From contig CAJUAB010000003.1 in the NCBI GenBank assembly GCA_910583845.1, positions 189,228 through 253,227 of the forward strand: a stretch of 64,000 nt of DNA, given 5' to 3'. The notes under the pieces were generated by a model that was not told the origin of the DNA, made no database searches, and worked only from the letters and a program-made list of their open reading frames with translations. The position numbers and the translations under genes were made by a program. The DNA is from an uncultured Acetatifactor sp. (GTDB lineage Bacteria > Bacillota > Clostridia > Lachnospirales > Lachnospiraceae). Below, one piece after another: positions 50,445 to 59,904 of the stretch (positions within the stretch are counted from its first letter, which is position 1; every line of letters starts with the position of its first letter).

Positions 50445-53069
50445 TTACCTGATCTGGCAGTTCTCCACATCCGTATAGACGGAACTATGCGCTATAACAT
50501 TCAATATCCTCCTGGCGCAGTTCTGGAGTTCACCCAAAGTAATAGGACAATCCACTTCCCCTATCTTAGCGCCCACAGAATGAATAATCTCGTCCACATC
50601 CACCTGACTGCCGGGCATGATCAGGTCATTGCCTGCCTGAATACATGCCGCTGCGCTGGAGCTTCCGTACTTGAATTTCTTACCCGGGTTCATCTCGACA
50701 CTTCCCGTAGTGCCCCAGTCAGTCATAATAATTCCCCCAAAACCCCATTCATCTCTGGCAATAGCAGTCAGCAGGTCATAACTGTTAGCGGTATGTGTGC
50801 CGTTGATAAGATTATAGGAAGTCATGATGGACATGGGCTGAGATGACTTCACCGCGATTTCAAAACATTTCAGGTAAATCTCCCGAATAGCCCGCTCACC
50901 GATATGAGCATTCACATGCATCCTGTTGTCTTCCTGGTTATTAAAAGCAAAATGCTTAATAGTAGTGCCCACACCCCTGTGCTTCTGCACACCCATGGTG
51001 TCTGCTGCCGCACAGCAGCCCGCAACCAACGGGTCTTCGGAATAATATTCAAAATTTCGTCCACACAGAGGGTTCCTGTGAATATTCATGCCTGGGGCAA
51101 GCCAAAGGGTGACGCCCAGTTCTTCCATCTCTCCACCCACAATATCCCCTGCCTCCTCGATAGCTTCCGTGTCCCAGGTCTGAGCCAGTAAAGTTGCAAT
51201 GGGGATGGCGGTGCAGTACTGGTAATATGTCACTGCATCCTCCGGGGGCTCGAACTTTTTATTCTGTTCCAGAAGCACTCCAAATTCTGCCAAAGGAGAA
51301 TCCTCACTGCCGGGAATCAGATTACCAATGCTATCCACTGAGAAATGCCTGGAAAGCCTCAGCCCCGCAGGACCATCCGCCAGGATCATGTTCCGGACAT
51401 TGCGGTCTTCTATCATCCTGGATGTGGTATCTCCTGCCGCCCCGGGACATGCCGCAGAAGCCGTACCAATGACGGAAGTGCCGCCCATGCCTCCTCTGGC
51501 TGTTCCCACGCAGAGCTCCGCCATCTCTTCCACAGTCAGCTGTGCCGTCAAATCGTCCAGGAAAGCCTTGCCGGAACGTACATCGTCCATGGTAAGTTTC
51601 TCCTTACAGGTGGTGGACAGCTGAGAATCTTCCTTTTGGTACAAAGCTTCTCTGCAAGGGATCATTCCGGCATTGATGGAAATCCGGGGAGCGTTTTCCT
51701 TCTGTGTCTGTTCTCCCTCATAGGTGTAGGGAACGGTATCCCTGGCGGACAGGCTCTTCATTTCGCAGTCCAGAGTCAGACGGTTGGAAAGCTTCTCCGT
51801 CACTGCCTCTCCGTCCAACACTATAGCGGCCACCACTGCTGTATTCCGGGAGCTGTTACCTACACGGATGTAGTATTCACCTTTTTCCAGAATCCAGGAA
51901 GCCCTTTCCTCGTCATAGGAGGCCATACGCCCAGTGGGAAAGGAGACTTCCAGACACTGGGACTCTCCGGGAGCCAATTCTTTTGTCTTAGCATAAGCCG
52001 CAAGCTCCTGATAGGGTTTCTCCAGTTTTCCCTGGGGTGCGGAATAGTATACCTGTACCACTTCTTTTCCCGTATATTGGCTTCCAGTGTTGGTCACTTT
52101 TACCTGCAGGGTAACATTTCCCCCATCTGCCTTCACTTTTTCCGTCTCAGTCCGAAAGGTAGTGTAAGACAGTCCGAAGCCGAAAGGATAAGCGGGAGCC
52201 ACATTGAAAGTATCAAAATACCGATAGCCCACATAGATACCTTCCTCGTAATACTCGTCGTCCACATCGCCGTTCATGTGGCTGAAGCTGGAAGCCCCGG
52301 GATAGTCTTCATAATGCTCTGCCCATGTGTCAGTGAGTTTGCCGCTGGGTGTCACTCTCCCGGTGAGCACGTCAGCCAGGGCATAGCCCCCGATATTACC
52401 AGCCTGGCTCATCAGCAGGATGGCATCAGCCCTTGATTCCCTGCGAAGGAACCTGGTATCAATAACGCTGCCCACGTTCAGGATCAGGATCACCTGTTTA
52501 AAATGCGCCCGCACTGTGCGGATGGCTTCTTCCTCCTCCGGGAACAGGCTGTATTCCCCTGCAACGAGCCTTCTGTCCTTCCCCTCGCCGGAGTTTCTGC
52601 CTAGGACGAACAGCGCCGTGTCCGCCTCCGCCTTCCGGCAGTCCGCTTCCGTCACCGGCGAGATGGGGGGCTCTTTAAAAGGATTGTTAAAAATGTAATC
52701 AATGAACATGCCAATGCCCTGCTCTGCTGCAGCTTTTGCTTTCGCCCCATAAGTCGCCCTTGCTTCTGCGACAGAGCTATCATAGCGCCCTAACCAATCC
52801 TTTGTTGTCACTGTAAAGCCCGCTTCCTCCAGGCCCTGCTCCACATTCACTACAGACCTGCTGTTCACGTCCCCGGAACCTGTTCCGCCCTTTACCGTCA
52901 TCCTGCTGCCGTTTCCAAAAAGGGCAATATTTCCTGTTTCTCTCAGCGGCAGGACACCATTGTTGGAAAGTAATACCATGCCCTGAGAAGCAATCTTCCT
53001 TGCCCGTTCCATATTATGTTTTTCCCGCTCACTGATTTCCGAAGTGGTTGATGCAAAATATCTTGCCAT
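50445..53069 (-). CDS. GH3 beta-glucosidase with permuted domain order, second copy
   Basis: 874 aa with the same sandwich-Fn3-barrel order as the protein at 43886. The sandwich starts with SQGMVLLSNNGVLPL, and the Fn3 domain follows YPFGFGLSYTTFRTE (about 310). The catalytic barrel (about 600-860) contains NIHRNPLCGRNFEYYSEDP, IKHFAFNNQEDNR and nucleophile loop GGIIMTDWGTTGSVE. Cytoplasmic. ATG 53069 has AGGAGG; the longer frame to 53117 runs into the stop region of the clan A hydrolase gene upstream. Two permuted GH3 enzymes in one operon suggests sequential removal of two kinds of beta-linked sugar. Confidence 0.92.
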   Translation of the reverse strand: MARYFASTTSEISEREKHNMERARKIASQGMVLLSNNGVLPLRETGNIALFGNGSRMTVKGGTGSGDVNSRSVVNVEQGLEEAGFTVTTKDWLGRYDSSVAEARATYGAKAKAAAEQGIGMFIDYIFNNPFKEPPISPVTEADCRKAEADTALFVLGRNSGEGKDRRLVAGEYSLFPEEEEAIRTVRAHFKQVILILNVGSVIDTRFLRRESRADAILLMSQAGNIGGYALADVLTGRVTPSGKLTDTWAEHYEDYPGASSFSHMNGDVDDEYYEEGIYVGYRYFDTFNVAPAYPFGFGLSYTTFRTETEKVKADGGNVTLQVKVTNTGSQYTGKEVVQVYYSAPQGKLEKPYQELAAYAKTKELAPGESQCLEVSFPTGRMASYDEERASWILEKGEYYIRVGNSSRNTAVVAAIVLDGEAVTEKLSNRLTLDCEMKSLSARDTVPYTYEGEQTQKENAPRISINAGMIPCREALYQKEDSQLSTTCKEKLTMDDVRSGKAFLDDLTAQLTVEEMAELCVGTARGGMGGTSVIGTASAACPGAAGDTTSRMIEDRNVRNMILADGPAGLRLSRHFSVDSIGNLIPGSEDSPLAEFGVLLEQNKKFEPPEDAVTYYQYCTAIPIATLLAQTWDTEAIEEAGDIVGGEMEELGVTLWLAPGMNIHRNPLCGRNFEYYSEDPLVAGCCAAADTMGVQKHRGVGTTIKHFAFNNQEDNRMHVNAHIGERAIREIYLKCFEIAVKSSQPMSIMTSYNLINGTHTANSYDLLTAIARDEWGFGGIIMTDWGTTGSVEMNPGKKFKYGSSSAAACIQAGNDLIMPGSQVDVDEIIHSVGAKIGEVDCPITLGELQNCARRILNVIAHSSVYTDVENCQIR

Positions 53070-53088
53070 ATATGCCTCCTGGTCCTGT

Positions 53089-55521
53089 TTATTCAAATTG
53101 CAGCTGATACTGCACACCCGGGATCTGACCGTCCAATGTAAAGCAGACTCCCTCCGCCGTCTTCTGGCCTTCCATCTCTTTCAATACTTTGCCCACAGGA
53201 TTCAGAATCCGAAGCATGGCCCTCTCTGCCTTTACGCAAATACTTCCTTCCAGGGTCTCCGCGTACAGCTTGCCCCGGAATATGACCGATGTAAATGCAA
53301 ATCCCATCATCTCCGGCCCGGGCTGGTATACCGTCTCATCCATGCCGGAGTTCCCCATGGCAGTCAGTACATATTCCTTCGCATCAGCCAGCTTCCCATC
53401 CTCTGCCGGAAGCAAAGCAAGTGTAATCCTCTCATTTCTGGAATGCACTATTATTTTATCGGAAAGTGCTATCTTCTCTTCGGGCGCTCCGCTGAAGTAG
53501 GCACAGTACGGCGTATGGATGCTAAACCTGCTGTGTTCGGGATCAAAGACAATCTCCCCGGTATCAGAGATCAGTCTGCCGTCCACATAACCAGTTCCCT
53601 CCGGCCAGATGCCCCATTCCTTCATGGCCTGATCCATAAGTGCCGCGAATCTGCGGTAATCGCCATCCCCGGCAACCGCCCCAATCTGATCAAATACCAG
53701 ATTCTTCTCTCCCAGATGCACGCCATCCTCCAAAGTCCTTGTCCCCCTGGCCGCCCTCTCCAGACGGTTCTTCTCCGGATACCGTCTCATGACATCACGG
53801 TAGGGAGACCAGGCATACCAGACTCCGTGCATTGCCTGTGACAGATCCGCCCCGTTCAGGAACCCTGCGTTCACCGCCACATCCCCGTCTCCCTGGTAGG
53901 CCTCCCCGCCATCCAGGAACACATTGCGCATGGCCGTCACATAGGGCAGAAAGGTCATGGGCATAGCATGGAAATTGGGCAGTGTCTTTAAATCGTTCTG
54001 GGTATAGACCACGTCCACCCGGTGTGCAGACGGGGCAATCAGGCCCTTGAGGAACACCGTTGCCAGAAATCCCCACTGGCAGACCACTGCCGGGTCGTTA
54101 TAGACATCAAATACATTCAGGATTTCATCTGCCGGCTGGTCATCCCAGTGCTCTGAGGTATGGTGGTTATAGAGAATCAGCCCGTCCCAGTCGTTCAGGC
54201 TCGCATAAGCAATGGTATGAGCAAAGGCTGTGGAGTGGAAAGGATGCTCCCCATACTCGTTCCACTCGCTGAGCATAAAGGGCCTGCCCTCCACGATTGC
54301 AACAGAAGCCAGGCTCAAGAGTGTAGTTCCCATAGAGCCGATTCCCTTCTGCATGGTCAGCGGATTGGTTGACACATACTCCATGGGGCCCGCCAGCAGA
54401 TAAGTATTGTTGTCCTGAAGCGGCAGGATCGGATGGTTGAAATAACTGTTGTTTTCCATCAAGTCCCCGTCCGTGTGGCCGTACACATCCGCTGCCCCCG
54501 CCAGCAGATTGCTGCATACAATCGGAACCTTTGCTCCCAGAGAATGGAGGAAGTCCTTCATCCGCTGATAAAACTGGCGGTTCATATGGATGCCGAATTC
54601 CATGAAATCCGCATACCGGGCGGGCCCGCAGGGCGCATCCCACTGCCCCAGGGGCTCGTTCACCGGCTGATAGAAATCTCCGTCCACTCCCCGGACTGTC
54701 CCCTGTTCAGGGTCTTCCTCCTCCCCCAGGGCACATATGCCTTCAAAGGTCCATGCCTCCTTCAGGCGCTGCCTGGTATGGTACTTCATCAGCAGATAAT
54801 GGTTAAAGCGCTTCTGCACCTCTTCCTCATAGGGACGCGCATCCTCTGAGGCTTCCCCCTTGACCGTACCCTTGATGGCCGACTCTTCATTGTTGATCTG
54901 GATGGTCATCACTGCCGGATCGTCAATCAGAGCCAGCCCCGTATAAGGGTTCACATGGGTCAGCAGCATCCTTGCGTATTCCTGCTGCAGCTCTATCATC
55001 CGCTCATTATACATGGGATAGCGTTTCAGGCAGGAGCCGGGATTTCCCGGATAGTCCAGCCCGTCCCCTTCCCTGAAATCCCTTGCCACGATCAGGTCAA
55101 TGTGCAGATAGATTCCTTTCTCTTTCAGCTTCGCCGCAAAATAGTCGAAGCGGTCCAGCCCTTCCTTATGAAAGCTGCGCCCGTTGCCTTTTTCATAATC
55201 CAGAAGCGGCGCTTCCCTGCAGCTGCTCCAGCTCCAGGGTTCTTCCCCTATGGGGGCATCCGCTGCATGAAGCCGAATCACATTGACACCCATGCTGGCA
55301 AAGCGCTCCGCCATTTTCTCTGCCGTCTCATGGTCCGGCGTGTTGGATCTGGCGGCCACATTGAACCCCAGGAACCTGGCCCTGGTGCCGTCCTCAAAAT
55401 AGAAATGTCCTTTCCTCACCTGCACAAAGCCGTGCTTTCCCGCCGGTGCATCCAGTAAATGGGAATAATTCAGCGCTCCTGTATTCAACTCTGCTTTCTG
55501 AATCTGAATGTTCTGCTTCAT
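53089..55521 (-). CDS. Clan GH-A glycoside hydrolase (GH5-like), specificity unknown
   Basis: 810 aa, no signal peptide. An N-terminal TIM barrel (about 30-500) starts with FEDGTRARFLGFNVAA and ASMGVNVIRLHAAD, typical of GH5/GH2-like barrels. The acid/base Glu is probably in MTIQINNEESA and the nucleophile in RPFMLSEWNEYG. The C-terminal about 280 residues are beta-rich and unassigned. Two catalytic-looking glutamates and the length fit large cytoplasmic exo-acting clan A enzymes, but I cannot name the family. ATG 55521 has AGGAGGACAGG; the frame to 55593 adds a Lys/Arg-rich stub with no ribosome binding site. Confidence 0.75.
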   Translation of the reverse strand: MKQNIQIQKAELNTGALNYSHLLDAPAGKHGFVQVRKGHFYFEDGTRARFLGFNVAARSNTPDHETAEKMAERFASMGVNVIRLHAADAPIGEEPWSWSSCREAPLLDYEKGNGRSFHKEGLDRFDYFAAKLKEKGIYLHIDLIVARDFREGDGLDYPGNPGSCLKRYPMYNERMIELQQEYARMLLTHVNPYTGLALIDDPAVMTIQINNEESAIKGTVKGEASEDARPYEEEVQKRFNHYLLMKYHTRQRLKEAWTFEGICALGEEEDPEQGTVRGVDGDFYQPVNEPLGQWDAPCGPARYADFMEFGIHMNRQFYQRMKDFLHSLGAKVPIVCSNLLAGAADVYGHTDGDLMENNSYFNHPILPLQDNNTYLLAGPMEYVSTNPLTMQKGIGSMGTTLLSLASVAIVEGRPFMLSEWNEYGEHPFHSTAFAHTIAYASLNDWDGLILYNHHTSEHWDDQPADEILNVFDVYNDPAVVCQWGFLATVFLKGLIAPSAHRVDVVYTQNDLKTLPNFHAMPMTFLPYVTAMRNVFLDGGEAYQGDGDVAVNAGFLNGADLSQAMHGVWYAWSPYRDVMRRYPEKNRLERAARGTRTLEDGVHLGEKNLVFDQIGAVAGDGDYRRFAALMDQAMKEWGIWPEGTGYVDGRLISDTGEIVFDPEHSRFSIHTPYCAYFSGAPEEKIALSDKIIVHSRNERITLALLPAEDGKLADAKEYVLTAMGNSGMDETVYQPGPEMMGFAFTSVIFRGKLYAETLEGSICVKAERAMLRILNPVGKVLKEMEGQKTAEGVCFTLDGQIPGVQYQLQFE

Positions 55522-55617
55522 TTGACCTGTCCTCCTGATTCTTAACTTTCCATTTTTATATTCCTGGGCTGCCGCCCTCTCATTTGTTTCCATTCACGCA
55601 TTAAAACATATGCGCTT

Positions 55618-55860
55618 TTACGTTCTGAAACTATCTTCAATTATGAGATAATTCAACACTGCCTCCGGCAATTCCTCCGTCTCATCTGCCAACTCCAGTG
55701 TCATATCCACTGTGTCGGGAATGGTCAGCATGGCCATCAGGGACTTTGCATTCACCCGGTATCTTCCGCTGACCACTTCACAGGAACCCCGCAGGCCCTT
55801 TGCCGCTTCCACAAATCCCATTATCTCCCCGATGCTGTGAACTTTCATTCTGTATTCCAT
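55618..55860 (-). CDS. HPr-like protein lacking the phosphorylatable histidine
   Basis: 80 aa with an HPr fold signature. FVEAAKGLRGSCEVVSGRYRVNAKSLMAMLTI aligns with the FVQAASKF...VNAKSILGVMSL core of HPr, including the region around regulatory Ser46. The His15 loop (GLHARPA) is replaced by VHSIGEIMG, so phosphotransfer from enzyme I should not occur at the usual site. It may act as a regulatory HPr mimic (Crh-like through the Ser site) or as a sugar-responsive adaptor. GGAGGTGG precedes ATG 55860. Inside module B, between the GH94 and clan A hydrolase genes. Confidence 0.75.
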   Translation of the reverse strand: MEYRMKVHSIGEIMGFVEAAKGLRGSCEVVSGRYRVNAKSLMAMLTIPDTVDMTLELADETEELPEAVLNYLIIEDSFRT

Positions 55861-55950
55861 TGGCCACCTCCATTCCTCTCTACTGTTTTTATGTTTATGA
55901 AAGTATCCGAAAACAGCTGCATTTGCATACCCATAATTAGGTCCTGTCTT

Positions 55951-58290
55951 TCAGCTCTGTGCCTTTATCTCTCTCCGGCATAAGCCACCCCGCAAAAACA
56001 CCACAATTTCATGCGTCTTCCCATCCCGAAAATCCGGCAGCAGATTTCCGTCAATCGGCGCTCCGTCTGCCGTAATCTCCGGGATGCCTCCCTGGATGTG
56101 CTCCGGGTTGCGTATCACCACATGGTACAGGGCTCCCCGGAACTGCCTGGTCATCTCCGCATACTCCCAGCCTGCCGGAAAGCAGGGAACAATGCGCAGT
56201 CCCTTATAGTCTCTTTTTACCCCCAGGATTCCCTCGTACAGCCCCATCATAGCCCATGCGGAAGTGCCGGTAGTCCAGGACTGATAGGATTTCCCATAAT
56301 AATCCGGATGGGTTCCGTAACAGTTGGTGAAAACATAGGGCTCCGCCCCCGACTGCAGGGAGGGATTCTTTTCGCTGTCCGGCATGATTTTTTTCAGCGT
56401 CCGCAGCGCCTTGTCCCCACGCTCTGCTTTGCAGTCCATCAAAATCTTAAATCCCGTGGCATGGCAGTACACGCCTCCGTTTTCAAAAAGCCCCGGCAGC
56501 ATTCCGGACATCCTGCCCACCTGTGGCAAATAGCTCTCATAGGGCGGCAGATTCAGCGGAAAGCCGAAGTCCTGCTCCATGCCGTCCACCGCCTCCAGTA
56601 CCTGCCAAAGACGTTCTCCTTCCGCCACGCCGCCCAATACCGCCCAGGTCTGGGCATTGAGATAAATCTTACTCCCCGTGCTCTCCTGTGCGCCAATCTT
56701 ACCTTCCCTGGTAAGCGCCCTGGCGTACCACTTTCCGTCCCATGCTTCCCTGTTAATGGTTTCCTTCAAGATCCGGTATTCCTTCTCCAGGAAATCCGCA
56801 TAATCCCTGTCACCGGCTTCCTCCATCAGCTCCCGCAGCTCCTTTAATGCCAGACAGAACTGATGGGACAGCATCACCGACTCCGCCTCCGGGTCAGTGG
56901 TAATATTCAGCGCATCGTTCCAGTCCGCAAAATAAATCCGTACCAGACCGTTTCTGCCCTTGTCCGCAAGCAGCCTGCCCACCGCAGCCTTCACATGCTC
57001 CAGCACACTGGCCTCTCCCCCGTCCTGCCAGGAAATCTGCTCCCGGAGCAGCTCCATTTCTCCGGTTTCCTTAATCAGTTCGCAGACCGCCCAGATGATC
57101 CAGAAGGGCTGGTCGGAATAACGGGTGTCATCGTAAGGATACCAGGTCAGCACCCCATGACCGTCTCGGAACTGATGCCTTAAGCATTCCAGGATTTCCG
57201 CTTTCGCTTTCTCCTGGCGGTAATTTAACAATGCAACTGCGATCTGCAGATTGTCTCGCACCCCCTTTTTCCCCACGATGCAGAAGTCCACCTGCTTTTT
57301 TACCCAGTTGTTCATCAGGGCATTTACCTTTGCGTCCGGTGTCCGCACAGAGAGGGCCGCGTATTTCCCGTAATTATGTCCCTGCGCCTTATGGAATTCC
57401 TTTTCCACATTTTGTTTGTCCCTATAATAGGCAGCCGCGCGGCATGCTTCCTCACGGGAGGAACTGATACCGAATACAACGGTAATCTCCCGGCACTCTC
57501 CCGGCGCAAGCGTAAGTTTATGCTGCAGCACGCCACCCAGAATAAACAGCGCCGCCTCCGAATTGGTGCAGTCCCGTCCCTTTGCCACCACATCCGGCTG
57601 CTGGAACAGGGCACAGGCGGAGGCGTCAGCCCGGGTCATGGTATTCGCCGTGCCGCAGAACCGGGCCAGATCGGCATCGTAAGCATGCACCGGCTCCGAG
57701 GAAGCCAGAAACCCATGGTATCTGTCATGGGGCGCAAAGGGATGGCTGGAATCGCAGTAGATACCGTTCAGCTCCCTGTCAAACCCTGCCCTCATGCAGC
57801 GGTACATTTCATAATAGCGGGGATATGCAAAGCCTTCCAGAGAAAAGCTTACGGCTGAAAAAACGCTCAGCTGCCGCTGCCTTGCATCCCGGTTTTCAAT
57901 CCGCAGGCTCCATACCTCCCAAGTACCCTGGCAGGGGACGAAAATCTTCCAGGATGCGTGAATGCCCTGCTTTTCCGACTGTAACATCGAATGCCCGATA
58001 TTATGTATGCATCGGTACTGCTCCACCTCCCGGTTCAGAGGCCCTTCCCCGATATTCCAGCAGGAAGCATCCTCTTCATCCCGCAGATAGACATACCTGG
58101 CATCGTTGTCGTTGACCCTGCACATATCCGCTTTCTCATTCAGGTAATAGCTGCGCCCATGTCCAATCTGGGAAATCTGGGCGCAGTAACCGCTCTCGTT
58201 CCACAGGTAGTTATACCAGTGCCTGGGCGTATTCGGATTCCGGATGATGCAGGAATTGTTGTCCTCACTGAATGTATATAGTTCCCTCAT
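55951..58290 (-). CDS. GH94-family disaccharide phosphorylase
   Basis: 779 aa, cytoplasmic. It has the GH94 plan: an N-terminal beta-sandwich (about 1-270, with a cellobiose-phosphorylase-like MRELYTFSEDNN start and YYLNE), a linker, an (alpha/alpha)6 barrel with the catalytic Asp in IYFADWNDAL, and a C-terminal sheet. Conserved NGGVYCHATGF and TNCYGTHPDYYGKSYQSWTTGTSAW line the phosphate/sugar site. It splits a beta-linked disaccharide with phosphate to give a sugar-1-phosphate, saving ATP. Acceptor specificity (cellobiose-like or other) is not visible. ATG 58290 has GGAAGG. First gene of the module B operon. Confidence 0.88.
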   Translation of the reverse strand: MRELYTFSEDNNSCIIRNPNTPRHWYNYLWNESGYCAQISQIGHGRSYYLNEKADMCRVNDNDARYVYLRDEEDASCWNIGEGPLNREVEQYRCIHNIGHSMLQSEKQGIHASWKIFVPCQGTWEVWSLRIENRDARQRQLSVFSAVSFSLEGFAYPRYYEMYRCMRAGFDRELNGIYCDSSHPFAPHDRYHGFLASSEPVHAYDADLARFCGTANTMTRADASACALFQQPDVVAKGRDCTNSEAALFILGGVLQHKLTLAPGECREITVVFGISSSREEACRAAAYYRDKQNVEKEFHKAQGHNYGKYAALSVRTPDAKVNALMNNWVKKQVDFCIVGKKGVRDNLQIAVALLNYRQEKAKAEILECLRHQFRDGHGVLTWYPYDDTRYSDQPFWIIWAVCELIKETGEMELLREQISWQDGGEASVLEHVKAAVGRLLADKGRNGLVRIYFADWNDALNITTDPEAESVMLSHQFCLALKELRELMEEAGDRDYADFLEKEYRILKETINREAWDGKWYARALTREGKIGAQESTGSKIYLNAQTWAVLGGVAEGERLWQVLEAVDGMEQDFGFPLNLPPYESYLPQVGRMSGMLPGLFENGGVYCHATGFKILMDCKAERGDKALRTLKKIMPDSEKNPSLQSGAEPYVFTNCYGTHPDYYGKSYQSWTTGTSAWAMMGLYEGILGVKRDYKGLRIVPCFPAGWEYAEMTRQFRGALYHVVIRNPEHIQGGIPEITADGAPIDGNLLPDFRDGKTHEIVVFLRGGLCRREIKAQS

Positions 58291-58323
58291 ATATCCTTCC
58301 CCTTTCGCTCCTCCCATCTGCAC

Positions 58324-58608
58324 ACCTGATACTCTCCCTTCTTTGCACCGCGAAACCTAATCGTATCCGGTGCTTTTCTCATTCAGATTTTTCCTTACGG
58401 AATAACTAAATCTTACAATTTTTCCTGTTTTAAATATTGTATATTTCGGTTTAAAATTTTATATTTTGGTTAAAAATAGTCTTTTCATCATTATAACGAT
58501 ATGGTATGCTTAATTTATACTGCACATCAAATAGATTTGCATAATCTGATACCGCTGAATACAGGAAAACAAGCCGGATATGCATCGGCTCTACAGGAGA
58601 TATGCCGT
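58324..58608. promoter_or_regulatory. Divergent control region with AraC-like sites, module B
   Basis: Two direct repeats, TATATTTCGGTTTAAAA (58440-58456) and TATATTTTGGTTAAAAA (58460-58476), are 20 bp apart, i.e. two helical turns, as AraC monomers bind. A plus-strand promoter TTTTCA (58482-58487), 17 bp, TATGCT (58505-58510) follows. The element TATACTGCAC-N9-ATTTGCA lies at 58516-58541. The region separates the GH94 operon from its AraC gene, so both are probably controlled from it. Confidence 0.65.
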
Positions 58609-59808
58609 ATGGACTACATTGCTTTCTGTAAAAATTACTTTACTGTTACAAATCTTCCGGTCAATCTCGTCAACGACGATGGGGTGCTGTATTCCTCTCT
58701 GGGGGATCTGCTGGGGATACCCGCCTCAAACCCAATCGGCCTCTATCCCAGCGAATACAATCCCGAATTCCGCGCCCAGGATCCTGATATTGTATATGGT
58801 TCCGTCCGAATCGAGGCCACCGGAGACTACATCATGCTGGGGCCGGCCTTTTCCTTCACACCCGATGAAGAATTAATTCGCAGGTATATGCACGAATGCG
58901 CTTCCCCGTTCCATCTCAGGGAAGAAATAGCAGAAGCCCTGTGTTCCATTCCGCTTCTCTCACAAACGCAGTTTTGCAGGCATCTTGTCTTGATTCATCA
59001 GTGTGTGAACGGAAAGCTGATTTCCGTCTCAGAGCTGATGATGCAGAAATCGGAATACCATTTCCGCCGGGAAGAACGACATATGGAAGCAATCACAGAG
59101 AACCTGGAACAGGAGCGGCTCCACAAGAACATCCGTCCGGAACAGGAGATCTATGCAGCTATAAGGCAGGGGAACCCGGAAACACTGAAAGACACCCTTC
59201 TTTCTCTCAGTACCGGGATCTATGACGGCAAACTGGCACAGACCCCTTTGAGGCAGATAAAGAACCTCTTCATCTCCACTGCCACAAAGGCAACGACTCT
59301 CGGAGCCATTCCGGGCGGCATGGATTCGGAAAGGGCTTATCAGCTCATGGATCTTTATATACAGGAATGTGAGAAAATGCAGTCCATAGATACCATTCAG
59401 GCCCTGCAGTACACCATGCTGATGGATCTATGCCAGAAGACCGGCGAATACAAGGTGCCTCTTGGGATTTCCTCCGAGGTCAATGACTGCATCAATTTCA
59501 TACGCAGCCGGGTAAATTCCGCTATCAATGTAGAGGATGTAGCAGAGCATATCCATCGGAGCGTGTCGTACACCACCAAAAAATTCAAGAGCGAGCTGGG
59601 CTTTACCATGGGGGCGTTCATTACGCGCTGCAAGCTGGAGGAAGCCAAAAGCCTCCTGGCTTACAGTGATAAGAGCCTGGCGGAAATCAGCAGTTATCTC
59701 TGCTTTTCCAACCAGGCCCATTTTCAGAATCTATTCAAAAAACACTATGATGTCACGCCTATGAAATACCGCAGAAAGCATCATGTGCTTCATGCCCCCC
59801 AGGAATGA
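58609..59808 (+). CDS. AraC-family regulator of module B
   Basis: 399 aa, paralogous in layout to the regulator at 37395. The N-terminal sensor has TNLPVNLVNDDGVLYSSLGDLLG. The C-terminal AraC domain has SRVNSAINVEDVAEHIHRSVSYTTKKF and SLAEISSYLCFSNQAHFQNLFKKHYDVTPMKYR. ATG 58609 has AGGAG; the frame extends to 58501 through the promoter region, so the longer form is unlikely. Divergent from the GH94-led operon and expected to activate it, and perhaps also the second symporter. Confidence 0.9.
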   Translation: MDYIAFCKNYFTVTNLPVNLVNDDGVLYSSLGDLLGIPASNPIGLYPSEYNPEFRAQDPDIVYGSVRIEATGDYIMLGPAFSFTPDEELIRRYMHECASPFHLREEIAEALCSIPLLSQTQFCRHLVLIHQCVNGKLISVSELMMQKSEYHFRREERHMEAITENLEQERLHKNIRPEQEIYAAIRQGNPETLKDTLLSLSTGIYDGKLAQTPLRQIKNLFISTATKATTLGAIPGGMDSERAYQLMDLYIQECEKMQSIDTIQALQYTMLMDLCQKTGEYKVPLGISSEVNDCINFIRSRVNSAINVEDVAEHIHRSVSYTTKKFKSELGFTMGAFITRCKLEEAKSLLAYSDKSLAEISSYLCFSNQAHFQNLFKKHYDVTPMKYRRKHHVLHAPQE

Positions 59809-59884
59809 ATCGCTTCTTTTCTTTGCACCGGCACCGGCTCTCTGCAATTATTTCAGAATATCGCTTTACAGCTTATTCCCATGC

Positions 59885-59904
59885 CGGGCCTTTGCAGCCC
59901 GTTT
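59885..59904 (+). terminator. Weak terminator after the module B AraC gene
   Basis: Stem CGGGC / GCCCG with a 7-nt loop followed by TTTCT, located between the convergent AraC and symporter genes. Confidence 0.45.
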
